7,060 nucleotides of DNA from Dehalococcoidia bacterium (GCA_023228745.1 JALOAP010000152.1:1-7060), one strand, 5' to 3'; shown: positions 1 to 5,686, counted from the first letter of the stretch. Program-made: numbers and translations. The notes: generated by a model not told the origin, from the letters alone.

Positions 1-1118
1 GCGGCGCGCTTTGTTGCTTCGTCGATGTTCCCGCGCACGGGCCGCCACGCGGTTTCCGCCTGCGTGCGAAGGCTCGTCATCGTGCGCTCGGCTTCCGGCA
101 GCCGCGCCTCGAGCGCCGCCACTTCACTCGAAAGCCGTTCCAGCGTGGCCGGGGCATCGCGCTCGTAGTCGCGGCGCTCGTTCACGCGAGTGAATTGCTC
201 GACGAGGAGCTGGCGGCCCGCTTCGCATTCGGTGATGACGGCCTCGAGGGTGCTCCGCTGCTGCTCCTCCGGTCCGGTCTTCTGGTCGTCGAGTGCCTGG
301 CGTAGTTCGAAGGCGCGGCGGAGGTGCTGCTTCGCCGTCTTGATGGCTGCCTGGAACTCCGCGAGCTCCGTCCCGTCGCCTGCCGCCTCGCTAAAGGCGA
401 GCTCCTGCTCGGCTTCGCGCACCCCCTCGTCGAGCTGCAGCAGAAGTGTGTTTGCCTCGGTTTCCAGCTCCCGGACCGGCTTCTTTCGGCGCCGAGCCTG
501 GCCTGTGCCGCCCGCTGGTTCGGCCCGGCTGCGGGTCCACATGCGACGGATGAACCAGAACGCCAACAGCGCCAGGCCGATGATGAGTGCCACGGGGATG
601 AGCCAGCCCCATGCGCTTCCCCCACCGCCGCTGCCGCTCGCCGAGTTGATCCCGTTGGCGGCGGCGCTCACTGCGCCGGTGTAGTCGCCATCGCGAAGCT
701 GCGGCTCCACCGACCGCGCGAGGATGCCGTCCTGCTCTCCCTCGGTCACGCTTTCGGCGATGGTGTCGCCCAGCCAGAGCTGATATGTCCGGTCTTCGAT
801 TGCGACCACGAGCAGCGCATCGGCTGCGCCAAGGCCGTTCTGCCGGGCGACGTCCTCCGTGTACTGCGCGATCGGGGTTGGCTGTGTGCTGTCGACGAAG
901 AGCGAGAAGAGTTGGTAGCCGCGCTCGTCCTCCAGGTCGCTCAGCGAGCCATCACCGGGGACGGCCGCGTCGCCGGAGTCCGCAAGGTCGGTCACCGGGC
1001 CGGAGAGTTGTGGCACCTCCGGTGGCGCCTGTGCGATGGTCGCGCGCGGCCAGGCCACGGCTGCCGCGAAGGTCAGCACGACGAGGACTGCGAGGGGCAC
1101 GAAGCGACGCGCGCTCAT
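1..1118 (-). CDS. TPM-domain membrane protein with coiled-coil tail (C-terminus cut by window edge)
   Basis: The minus-strand frame is open from about 1118 to the left edge, so at least 372 residues are present and the C-terminus is missing. Residues 1-31 form a signal peptide: arginines, a hydrophobic stretch (VPLAVLVVLTFAAAVAW) and a cleavage-like site AQA|PP. Residues about 40-160 match the TPM (YgcG-like) fold: a hydrophobic strand (YQLFSLFVD), then GLGAADALLVVAIEDRTYQL, then the closing EPQLRDGDYTGAVSAAANGI. A Gly/Ser linker (161-168) leads to a transmembrane helix (about 171-190) and a basic stop-transfer stretch. The rest is Glu/Gln/Arg/Leu-rich and predicted to be coiled coil. By topology the TPM domain is outside and the coil in the cytoplasm. 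TPM domains are linked to envelope or photosystem maintenance; the substrate here is unknown. ATG 1118 is preferred because AGG lies 9 nt upstream; in-frame ATG 1127 is also possible. Confidence 0.85.
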   Translation of the reverse strand, partial: MSARRFVPLAVLVVLTFAAAVAWPRATIAQAPPEVPQLSGPVTDLADSGDAAVPGDGSLSDLEDERGYQLFSLFVDSTQPTPIAQYTEDVARQNGLGAADALLVVAIEDRTYQLWLGDTIAESVTEGEQDGILARSVEPQLRDGDYTGAVSAAANGINSASGSGGGGSAWGWLIPVALIIGLALLAFWFIRRMWTRSRAEPAGGTGQARRRKKPVRELETEANTLLLQLDEGVREAEQELAFSEAAGDGTELAEFQAAIKTAKQHLRRAFELRQALDDQKTGPEEQQRSTLEAVITECEAGRQLLVEQFTRVNERRDYERDAPATLERLSSEVAALEARLPEAERTMTSLRTQAETAWRPVRGNIDEATKRA

Positions 1119-1205
1119 CCCCCGCATCCTGCAATTCGATGCCGCTGAAACGTAGCCACACGAATGGCATCCGCCTAACAGGCGCGTCGCAGAACGCCCG
1201 GCACG
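1119..1205. other. short intergenic gap between RDD and TPM genes
   Basis: These 87 bases separate the RDD stop from the TPM start. They contain a small perfect dyad (CGCCT-AAC-AGGCG, 1172-1184) with no following T run on the minus strand, so it is not a convincing terminator. No clear promoter is visible. The spacing allows co-transcription of the two genes. Confidence 0.4.
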
Positions 1206-1817
1206 CTAGGGGCCGTCCGGGAAGTGGACGCGGGCTGCCGCCGTGTCCTCGACCGCGAGGAGCCGTGTGGCGGCGTCGTGGAGACCGCGCGAGCGTGAGT
1301 CCCAGAGCGCCCAGAGGTGTGTCACGAAGCCGAACAGGACCAGCCCGACGCAGGCGTAGAGCACCGCCGGGCGCGCGGCGAACGACTGGCTATCCTGTGG
1401 GAGTGCCGCGTCGGCGAGCAGGAAGACGGCGACAACGACGGGGAGCAGGAGCGCTGCGCGCATGGCGGCACGCGCAACGCCGGGTGGTCCGCCGGCGTCT
1501 TCGCGCACGAGGCGGATGCGGGCGACGCGCATCCCCAGCGATTGGCCACTCGCCCAGGCGAGGGTGAGGTAGGCGAACGCGGCGACGATGGCCGCCACCG
1601 GCCAGAGACCGCGCAGGAGCACCGCGCCGAAGCCGAGCACGAAGGGGCAGGCCACGATGAGTACGAACGCATCGACGAAGAGGCTCACCACGGCATCCGG
1701 GACGGATGCCAGCACCACCCGCCGCTCCGTATGTGGCAGGACGACCGCCCGCGGTTCACGTGGCGCCACCGTGCGAAGCGAGCGCCAAAGGCCTTCTGCC
1801 GCCCCGGGGAATGTCAT
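1206..1817 (-). CDS. RDD-family integral membrane protein
   Basis: This 203-residue protein has the layout of an RDD-family membrane protein. After about 40 soluble residues come hydrophobic segments at about 43-67, 72-90, 119-138 and 148-171. The family hallmark between the second and third segments is clear: GQSLGMRVARIRLVRED (91-107). The closing family motif is also present, with a tryptophan-rich helix end followed by DSRSRGLHDAATRLLAVE (173-190). First-helix acidic residues at D41 and D49 fit the Arg/Asp/Asp pattern that names the family. RDD proteins are poorly characterised; some are proposed ion exchangers or transporters and many have no known role. The ATG at 1817 has no obvious Shine-Dalgarno sequence (upstream is CTGAATACACC), so the start is less certain than the gene. 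The neighbour downstream is the TPM protein, also envelope-located; a shared role is inference only. Confidence 0.9.
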   Translation of the reverse strand: MTFPGAAEGLWRSLRTVAPREPRAVVLPHTERRVVLASVPDAVVSLFVDAFVLIVACPFVLGFGAVLLRGLWPVAAIVAAFAYLTLAWASGQSLGMRVARIRLVREDAGGPPGVARAAMRAALLLPVVVAVFLLADAALPQDSQSFAARPAVLYACVGLVLFGFVTHLWALWDSRSRGLHDAATRLLAVEDTAAARVHFPDGP

Positions 1818-1877
1818 GGTGTATTCAGCGTAGGGCCGCGCCCGCTAAAGCACTGCAAGACCACCCGGGCGCGAGTA

Positions 1878-2295
1878 TCAAACCCGCTGCAACGGGGATC
1901 CACGAAGCGAATGGCGGCCGGGGCCACTATTGCCGGTGGTACGCACGGAAACGGCTACGCCCCTTCGGCGCTCCCTAAGCCAGAAGAGTAGCTTCGCTGC
2001 TTCCTCCGGACTGAGCGGTCCTGCGGCTGGCACTTTCCTTAGCGCCGCGGCTGCTTCCTCCAAATTCACCGAGTTTCGCTTCGAATGCAAAATCAGGGGT
2101 AGGGCCATCGGTTTCTCGACCCAGAGCGCGTACTCCTCGTCGGTGAACCCAAGAAATTCGGGTAGGGAATCGCCCCCCCTCGCCTTCATGCCACGCCGCG
2201 ACGAAGTCCTCGATATCCTCGGGATCCACATGCCCCTCTAGGCAGCGGCTCAGAAAGCTCGTGTGGCACATCGGCGTCGTGTAGCCCCTCGACAT
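1878..2295 (-). pseudogene. small acidic protein gene interrupted by a frameshift in a G7 tract
   Basis: Two frames together make one protein-like sequence. The first starts at ATG 2295 with an excellent Shine-Dalgarno (AGGGAG, 4-nt spacer) and reads SFLSRCLEGHVDPEDIEDFV, then AAWHEGEGG. The second continues GDSLPEFLGFTDEEYALWVE and on to the TGA at 1878. The join is a run of seven G on the minus strand (2173-2179). With six G the frames fuse into about 138 residues; as read, the first frame runs out of family-like sequence and stops at 1975 (106 residues). The pattern of an acidic helix, WH-E-G, then (S)LxEFLGxxxxEYALWVE...LPLIL resembles small uncharacterised bacterial and phage proteins I recall but cannot name. 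The tail (SPEEAAKLLFWLRERRR) looks helical. Codon use is less GC-biased than in the neighbours (CTA, TTT, ATT, AAT, AAA). The cause could be sequencing error, a true mutation, or slippage; function unknown. Confidence 0.7.
2173..2179 (-). repeat. G7 homopolymer at the frame break
   Basis: A run of seven C on the plus strand (seven G in the coding sense, context GAGGGGGGGCGAT). It lies exactly where the two halves of the small acidic protein change frame. One fewer G gives E-G-G-D-S-L and restores one reading frame. Runs of this length are common sites of assembly error and also of polymerase slippage. Confidence 0.85.
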
Positions 2296-2299
2296 TTCG

Positions 2300-2305
2300 C
2301 TCCCT
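2300..2305 (-). promoter_or_regulatory. Shine-Dalgarno of small acidic protein, overlapping protease stop codon
   Basis: The minus strand reads TAGGGAGCGAAATG. The TAG ends the metalloprotease gene, AGGGAG begins inside that stop codon, and ATG 2295 follows after CGAA. This arrangement suggests translational coupling and fixes the start of the small gene, despite the longer open frame running upstream. Confidence 0.8.
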
Positions 2306-2912
2306 ACGCGAACAGGCGCGCCTGCCGAGCCTGTGGCCGCGCGGCACCGCGGCGAAGCGGCACTGCCTTGCGCCGTCGCCAGCGCCGCGGTGAGCGGTCG
2401 TCCGCTTCCTGGAGGTACATCTGCAGCTCTGCCGCTTCCCATGGCAGGCGCGACGCAAACTCCAAGCCGTGCCATGCGCGTGTCACCTTCGGGGATCGGA
2501 GCCGCGCTCGCGACTTCAGGCAGGTGTGCAGGTTCGCCCATATCCACGCCCACGCCAGCCGGGCCTCCGGTGCGATCTCGTCCTCGCGCTCCCAGAACTC
2601 TGGCGGGTGCGGGTCGAGGAAGCGGCCCCGTTGCCGCGGGAGCACCACGAAGTGGATCAGCTCGTGCTTCGCGATGAAGCGCAACACCTCCACCGGCGTC
2701 TCCGGGTGGTTCAACACCTGGTGGTAGTACACCGCCGGAAACGCCAGCTCGCGGTCGTGCGTGATGGCGCACGCGAGGGGGTCGTGTGTCGCGAAGAACA
2801 CCGGTACTGGCGCTGCTACTTCGGGAAACCAGCGTGCGCGCACCTCTTCCACTACCCCGGCGATGGATACGCTCGTGCGTTCGAAAGCAGGCTGAAATCG
2901 GTGATGGCGCAT
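2304..2912 (-). CDS. HELIH zinc-metalloprotease-like protein (SprT/YgjP-like arrangement)
   Basis: The 202-residue product carries a clear zincin core: a helix ending in FIAKHELIHFVV gives H83-E84-x-x-H87, and HPPEFWERE follows at 102-110. H102 is the probable third zinc ligand. The spacing of HExxH, about 14 residues and then H-P-P-E-F-W recalls the short DUF45/YgjP and SprT-like peptidases, whose third histidine sits in an H-x-x-x-F-W or similar motif. A strand region (APVPVFFATHDPLACAI, then AVYYHQVLNHPETPVEVL) precedes it. A tryptophan-rich helix (AWAWIWANLHTCLK, 120-133) follows, and the last 30 residues are strongly basic, possibly for nucleic-acid binding. There is no signal peptide or membrane segment, so it is cytoplasmic. 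ATG 2912 is the first start after an in-frame TAA inside the upstream repeat but has no visible Shine-Dalgarno. It pairs tightly with the small acidic gene 8 nt downstream. Substrate unknown; activity is inferred from the motif. Confidence 0.82.
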   Translation of the reverse strand: MRHHRFQPAFERTSVSIAGVVEEVRARWFPEVAAPVPVFFATHDPLACAITHDRELAFPAVYYHQVLNHPETPVEVLRFIAKHELIHFVVLPRQRGRFLDPHPPEFWEREDEIAPEARLAWAWIWANLHTCLKSRARLRSPKVTRAWHGLEFASRLPWEAAELQMYLQEADDRSPRRWRRRKAVPLRRGAARPQARQARLFA

Positions 2913-2915
2913 GAT

Positions 2916-2950
2916 ATTGGCTGTTAGCTGTTAGCTATTGGCTGTTAGTG
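2916..2950. repeat. seven-base tandem repeat, consensus RTTRGCT
   Basis: Five consecutive heptamers: ATTGGCT, GTTAGCT, GTTAGCT, ATTGGCT, GTTAGTG. A degenerate version starts copy B (ATTGGCT at 3046-3052, then ATTGTGGCT and GTTATTGG). The run begins four bases beyond the protease start codon and places a TAA stop in its frame. Confidence 0.85.
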
Positions 2951-2992
2951 GTGTGTTCCTAGGGTGAAAATGTACTGATTAGGGGTAATATT

Positions 2993-3007
2993 TCTCCAAT
3001 TGGGAGG
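2993..3007. other. core hairpin of repeat copy A
   Basis: TCTCC-AATTG-GGAGG can form a five-base-pair stem with a five-base loop; the outer pair is T-G, which pairs only in the RNA of the plus-sense strand. The equivalent in copy B (3113-3127) is GCTCC-AACTA-GGAGC, where the outer pair is G-C and the loop differs. Confidence 0.6.
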
Positions 3008-3112
3008 CACTGCTAAGCACTACGCTCTAGGTGCTTTCTCTGAAGATTGGCTATTGTGGCTGTTATTGGTGACTCTTAGGGCTGAAATGTACTGATTGAT
3101 GGTGGTGATATT

Positions 3113-3127
3113 GCTCCAACTAGGAGC
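3113..3127. other. core hairpin of repeat copy B
   Basis: GCTCC-AACTA-GGAGC is a perfect five-base-pair stem with a five-base loop. It occupies the same place as the stem at 2993-3007 in copy A, with a changed outer pair that still pairs. It is nested within a longer-range pairing of CTTAGG (3075-3080) with CCTAAG (3146-3151). Confidence 0.65.
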
Positions 3128-3132
3128 CACTG

Positions 3133-3153
3133 CTAAGCACTAAGTCCTAAGCG
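3133..3153. repeat. seven-base tandem repeat, consensus CTAAGNN
   Basis: Three heptamers, CTAAGCA, CTAAGTC and CTAAGCG, close copy B. The matching part of copy A is CTAAGCA, CTACGCT, CTAGGTG (3013-3033). The same period of seven as on the other flank of the element suggests that both flanks evolved by the same slippage or transfer process. Confidence 0.75.
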
Positions 3154-3157
3154 CTGT

Positions 3158-4090
3158 TCACTTGAAATGCGGCAGCACTTCTTCCGCGAAGAGCTTTGCG
3201 GGTTCGCGCGTGTCGCGGCCGAAGAACTCCATGACGAACATCGTGCAGCCGAGGTCGATGTGCTTCTCGATCTGCTCGCGCACGCGTGCCGGGCTACCGG
3301 AGATCGCCATAGGCCCGCTCGGGTCGCCCATGTGCCCGCCGAAGATCTTCTTCGCCGTCTCGATCATCGGGCCGGCGGCGGCGTCGTCCGGGGCGATGGT
3401 CACGAGGCACTGCTGGCTCACCACGATCTCTTCAAACGGCCGGCCCACGCTCGCACAATGCTGCTTCAGCACTTCGGTCTTCCGCTCGAGTGCGTGGTGA
3501 TGCACCGCCATGTTGTTCCAGATGTCCGCTTCCTTTGCAGCGAGCTTCAGCGTCACCTGCTCGCCGGCGCCGCCGATGAGGATGGGGGTCCTGCGCACCG
3601 GCTTCGGCTCGCAGACAACGTTCTGCGCCTGCACGAACTTCCCTTCGTACGTCACCTCCGGCTCGGTCCACATCCGCTTCAGCAGTTCGACGGTCTCGCG
3701 GAGCTGGCCGAGCCGTTGGCTGGTGGAGAGGAAGGGCACGCCGAAGTCGGTGAACTCCCGTGGCATCCAGCCCGCGCCGAGCCCGGCGATGATGCGGCCG
3801 CCGGCGATGTTGTCGACCGTTGCGATGACCTTCCCGAGTTGCGCGGCGTTGCGCATGCCCGCGGGCGTGACGAGCGTCCCCAGCTCCGCGCGCTCGGTAA
3901 CCGCGGACAGGGCTGCCAGGAGCGACCACGCCTCGAGGATGGGGATCTGCGGCGACTGTGGCCCATAGAGATGGTCGCAAACCCAGAGCGAGTCGTAGCC
4001 CATGGCTTCGAACTCACGCGCCGCCGTGCGGCTCTCATCGAACGTGCGCTTGATCTGCGGGACAGTGACGCCGAAATGGACTGCGGGCAT
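3158..4090 (-). CDS. LLM-class F420-dependent oxidoreductase
   Basis: This 310-residue protein is a full-length luciferase-like monooxygenase (LLM) superfamily TIM barrel. It opens with a beta strand (HFGVTVPQ), then EFEAMGYDSLWVCDHLYG (27-43), ERAELGTLVTPAGMRNAAQL (66-85), GGRIIAGLGAGWMPREF (97-113), and the phosphate-binding strand PILIGGAGEQVTLKLAAKEADIWN (169-192, quoted in part as family landmarks). The sequence type fits enzymes that use reduced coenzyme F420 rather than FMN, common in Actinobacteria and Chloroflexota; the cofactor is inferred and the substrate cannot be predicted. ATG 4090 has a strong Shine-Dalgarno (GGAGGTT, 4096-4102) seven bases upstream. It follows cysS by 63 nt and may be read with it, though the strong own ribosome site suggests independent translation. 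Its stop codon forms the edge of the tandem repeat. Confidence 0.93.
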   Translation of the reverse strand: MPAVHFGVTVPQIKRTFDESRTAAREFEAMGYDSLWVCDHLYGPQSPQIPILEAWSLLAALSAVTERAELGTLVTPAGMRNAAQLGKVIATVDNIAGGRIIAGLGAGWMPREFTDFGVPFLSTSQRLGQLRETVELLKRMWTEPEVTYEGKFVQAQNVVCEPKPVRRTPILIGGAGEQVTLKLAAKEADIWNNMAVHHHALERKTEVLKQHCASVGRPFEEIVVSQQCLVTIAPDDAAAGPMIETAKKIFGGHMGDPSGPMAISGSPARVREQIEKHIDLGCTMFVMEFFGRDTREPAKLFAEEVLPHFK

Positions 4091-4095
4091 CGCGG

Positions 4096-4102
4096 AACCT
4101 CC
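4096..4102 (-). promoter_or_regulatory. strong Shine-Dalgarno of the LLM oxidoreductase
   Basis: GGAGGTT on the minus strand, with seven bases between GGAGG and ATG 4090. It is the best ribosome binding site in the window and supports this start. Confidence 0.8.
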
Positions 4103-4153
4103 GGTGGTGTGCCGCGACAGCCTACCGCAGGAGGCCGCAGCGCGGCGAGCGCG

Positions 4154-5548
4154 CTATCCCGCCGTCCAGGTCGTGCCTTCGGGGCTGTCGTGCAGTTCGA
4201 TGCCGAGTTCGGCGAGGCCGTCGCGCACGCGGTCGGCGAGTGCCCACTGCTTTGCGCCGCGGAGCTCCGAACGGAGGGAGACGAGCAGGTCGATGAACGG
4301 CGCAGCCTCCTGCGTGCGCTCCGGCGGAGCGGCAAGCGTCAGCCCGAGCACGCCGGCGAGTTCGCGCAGTAACGCCTGCTCGGCCGTGATCGGCTGGCCG
4401 GAGTCGCGCTTGCGATTGATCTCTCGCGCGAGGTCGAAGAGCACGGCCAGCGCCTGGGCCGTGCCCAGGTCGTCGTCCATCGCGGTGGTGAAGCGATCGC
4501 GGTAGGCATCGAGCGCCGGCGCCGGCTGGTCCGTGATCGTCTCTGCCGCAGGTGTCGCCGCAGGGGTGCCGGTGGTGGTCGCAAAGGCTGCTGCCCGGAG
4601 CCGTTCGGCGCCGGCCTTCGCTGCGTCCATCGCCTCTTCTGTGAAGGTGAGCGGGCTCCGGTAGTGGCTCGAAAGGACGAACACGCGCGTGGCGTCGCTG
4701 CCCCACCGTTCGAGCACTTCCTCGAGGCTGATGATGTTGCCGACGGATTTCGACATCTTCTCCGAGCCGAGCCGGAGCAGCGCGTTGTGCATCCAGATGC
4801 GCGCGAACTCCTGCCCGGTGAACGCCTCGCTCTGGGCGATCTCGTTCTCGTGGTGCGGGAAGATGAGGTCCGCGCCGCCGCCATGGATGTCGATCGTCGG
4901 CCCGAGGTACTCCATCGCCATCGCCGAGCATTCGATGTGCCAACCGGGACGGCCGGGGCCCCACGGGCTATCCCACGACGGTTCGCCGGGCTTGGCCCCC
5001 TTCCAGAGCGCGAAGTCGAGCGGGTCTTCCTTCAACTCCGTCGGATCGATGCGGGCGCCGCTCAGCAGATCGTCGATCTTCCGGTGAGACAGCTTCCCGT
5101 AGCCCTCTTTGCGGCGCACGCGGTAATAGACGTCGCCACCAGATGCGTAGGCAAAGCCCTTTTCTTCGAGCCCCTGGATGACCTCGATGATCTTCGCGAT
5201 CTCGCCTGTTGCGCGCGGGTAGGCCGCTGCGGGGAGCACGTTCAGCTCGCGGAGGCTGCGCAGGTATTCGTCGCTGTACTGCTTCGCAAGCGCTTCGACC
5301 GTGGTGCCGAGCGACTGCGCGCGGTCGATCAGCTTGTCGTCGATGTCGGTGAAGTTGGTGATGTGCCGGACCGAATAGCCGCGGTATTCGAGGTAGCGGC
5401 GCAGCGCGTCGAAGATGATCGCCGGCACGGCGTGGCCGATGTGGCTGGCTGCATAGGGTGTGATGCCGCAGACATACAGCTTCACCTCATACGGTGGCTC
5501 GGGGAGTGGAATGGTGCTGTTCGAAAGGGTGTCGTGCAGTCGTACCAA
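4154..5548 (-). CDS. cysS: cysteinyl-tRNA synthetase
   Basis: This class I aminoacyl-tRNA synthetase charges tRNA-Cys with cysteine in the cytoplasm. Numbering from TTG 5548 (464 residues; E. coli CysRS has 461), it shows YVCGITPYAASHIGHA (25-40) with zinc ligand C27 and HIGH at 36-39, FTDIDDKLIDRA, GWHIECSAM with C207, and HGGGADLIFPHHENE with H232 and E236 as the remaining zinc ligands. KMSKS lies at 264-268. A DALR-type helical domain and a C-terminal anticodon-binding tail (AKQWALADRVRDGLAELGIE) complete it, so it is CysRS and not the shorter mycothiol ligase MshC, whose signature also reads GITPY. The start is a judgement: TTG 5548 has AAGAGGA seven bases upstream and gives a usual N-terminus (VRLHDTL), whereas in-frame TTG 5575 would add nine residues and lacks a ribosome site. 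No ATG is available. All key residues are intact. Confidence 0.97.
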   Translation of the reverse strand: MVRLHDTLSNSTIPLPEPPYEVKLYVCGITPYAASHIGHAVPAIIFDALRRYLEYRGYSVRHITNFTDIDDKLIDRAQSLGTTVEALAKQYSDEYLRSLRELNVLPAAAYPRATGEIAKIIEVIQGLEEKGFAYASGGDVYYRVRRKEGYGKLSHRKIDDLLSGARIDPTELKEDPLDFALWKGAKPGEPSWDSPWGPGRPGWHIECSAMAMEYLGPTIDIHGGGADLIFPHHENEIAQSEAFTGQEFARIWMHNALLRLGSEKMSKSVGNIISLEEVLERWGSDATRVFVLSSHYRSPLTFTEEAMDAAKAGAERLRAAAFATTTGTPAATPAAETITDQPAPALDAYRDRFTTAMDDDLGTAQALAVLFDLAREINRKRDSGQPITAEQALLRELAGVLGLTLAAPPERTQEAAPFIDLLVSLRSELRGAKQWALADRVRDGLAELGIELHDSPEGTTWTAG

Positions 5549-5555
5549 TGGAGAG

Positions 5556-5562
5556 TCCTCTT
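5556..5562 (-). promoter_or_regulatory. Shine-Dalgarno deciding the TTG start of cysS
   Basis: AAGAGGA on the minus strand, seven bases before TTG 5548. The other candidate, TTG 5575, is preceded by a C-rich stretch without purine complementarity. Confidence 0.65.
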
Positions 5563-5586
5563 GGCTGGTGCTCAAGGCTGGGGAGG

Positions 5587-5604
5587 GCCGGGAGAAGGCC
5601 CGGC
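5587..5604. promoter_or_regulatory. GC-rich hairpin in the cysS leader
   Basis: GCCGGG-AGAAGG-CCCGGC is a perfect six-base-pair stem with a six-base loop, just upstream of cysS on the minus strand. No T run follows, so it is not a standard terminator. It may belong to a leader that affects cysS expression, but this is inference. Confidence 0.45.
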
Positions 5605-5619
5605 ACGAGGACGCGGTTA

Positions 5620-5635
5620 GCGCCCGCGCGGGCGC
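5620..5635. promoter_or_regulatory. perfect 16-base palindrome upstream of cysS
   Basis: GCGCCCGCGCGGGCGC reads the same on both strands. It lies 16 bases from the hairpin at 5587-5604, in the 138-base gap between the MoaD-like gene and cysS. It could be an operator dyad or part of a leader structure; chance is possible at this GC content. Confidence 0.4.
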
Positions 5636-5686
5636 GTGGTACAGACGCAGGTGCGGCGCATGGCAGAGCGGCTCACGAAAAACAGT

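Larger units (their letters stand above)
2913..3157. repeat. tandem pair of a ~120-bp structured element filling the intergenic region
   Basis: Two diverged copies lie head to tail, copy A about 2916-3040 and copy B about 3046-3157. Shared blocks include TGTACTGATT (2971-2980 and 3088-3097) and CTGCTAAGCACTA (3010-3022 and 3130-3142), a shift of 117-120 bases. The sequence is visibly richer in A/T than the genes on either side. It abuts the oxidoreductase stop codon at one end and the protease start codon at the other, leaving no other spacer. No ORF or clear promoter was recognised inside. It could be a mobile-derived repeat, a structured leader of the protease mRNA, or a 3' structure of the oxidoreductase mRNA. 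Confidence 0.85.

Noticed and set aside
324..1148. Plus-strand 274-codon frame opposite the TPM gene
   Set aside because: The minus frame gives a signal peptide, TPM domain, membrane helix and coil in order; the plus frame is its complement without motifs.
1172..1184. CGCCTAACAGGCG dyad resembling an integron attC core (GCCTAAC) between the RDD and TPM genes
   Set aside because: Only one core-like site is present, without a matching partner site or an integrase, and no T run follows for a terminator. It is most simply a chance dyad.
2296..2772. The upstream part of the 265-codon minus-strand frame (1975-2772) as an N-terminal extension of the small acidic protein
   Set aside because: It overlaps the metalloprotease in another frame, is Pro/Arg/Gly-rich, and the Shine-Dalgarno at 2300-2305 places the real start at 2295.
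2913..3157. CRISPR array
   Set aside because: The copies are about 120 bp, diverged and only two, with heptamer tracts; there are no short identical repeats with unique spacers and no cas genes.
3167..4372. Long plus-strand open frame of 401 codons antisense to the oxidoreductase and the end of cysS
   Set aside because: It mirrors codon positions of the minus-strand genes, is rich in Arg/Ala/His as expected of GC-rich shadows, and has no recognisable motif.
5629..5645. GCGTGGTACAGACGC on the plus strand, slightly like the T-box GGTGGTACCGCG motif
   Set aside because: It is on the strand opposite to cysS transcription, matches only partly and has no specifier loop that could be identified.
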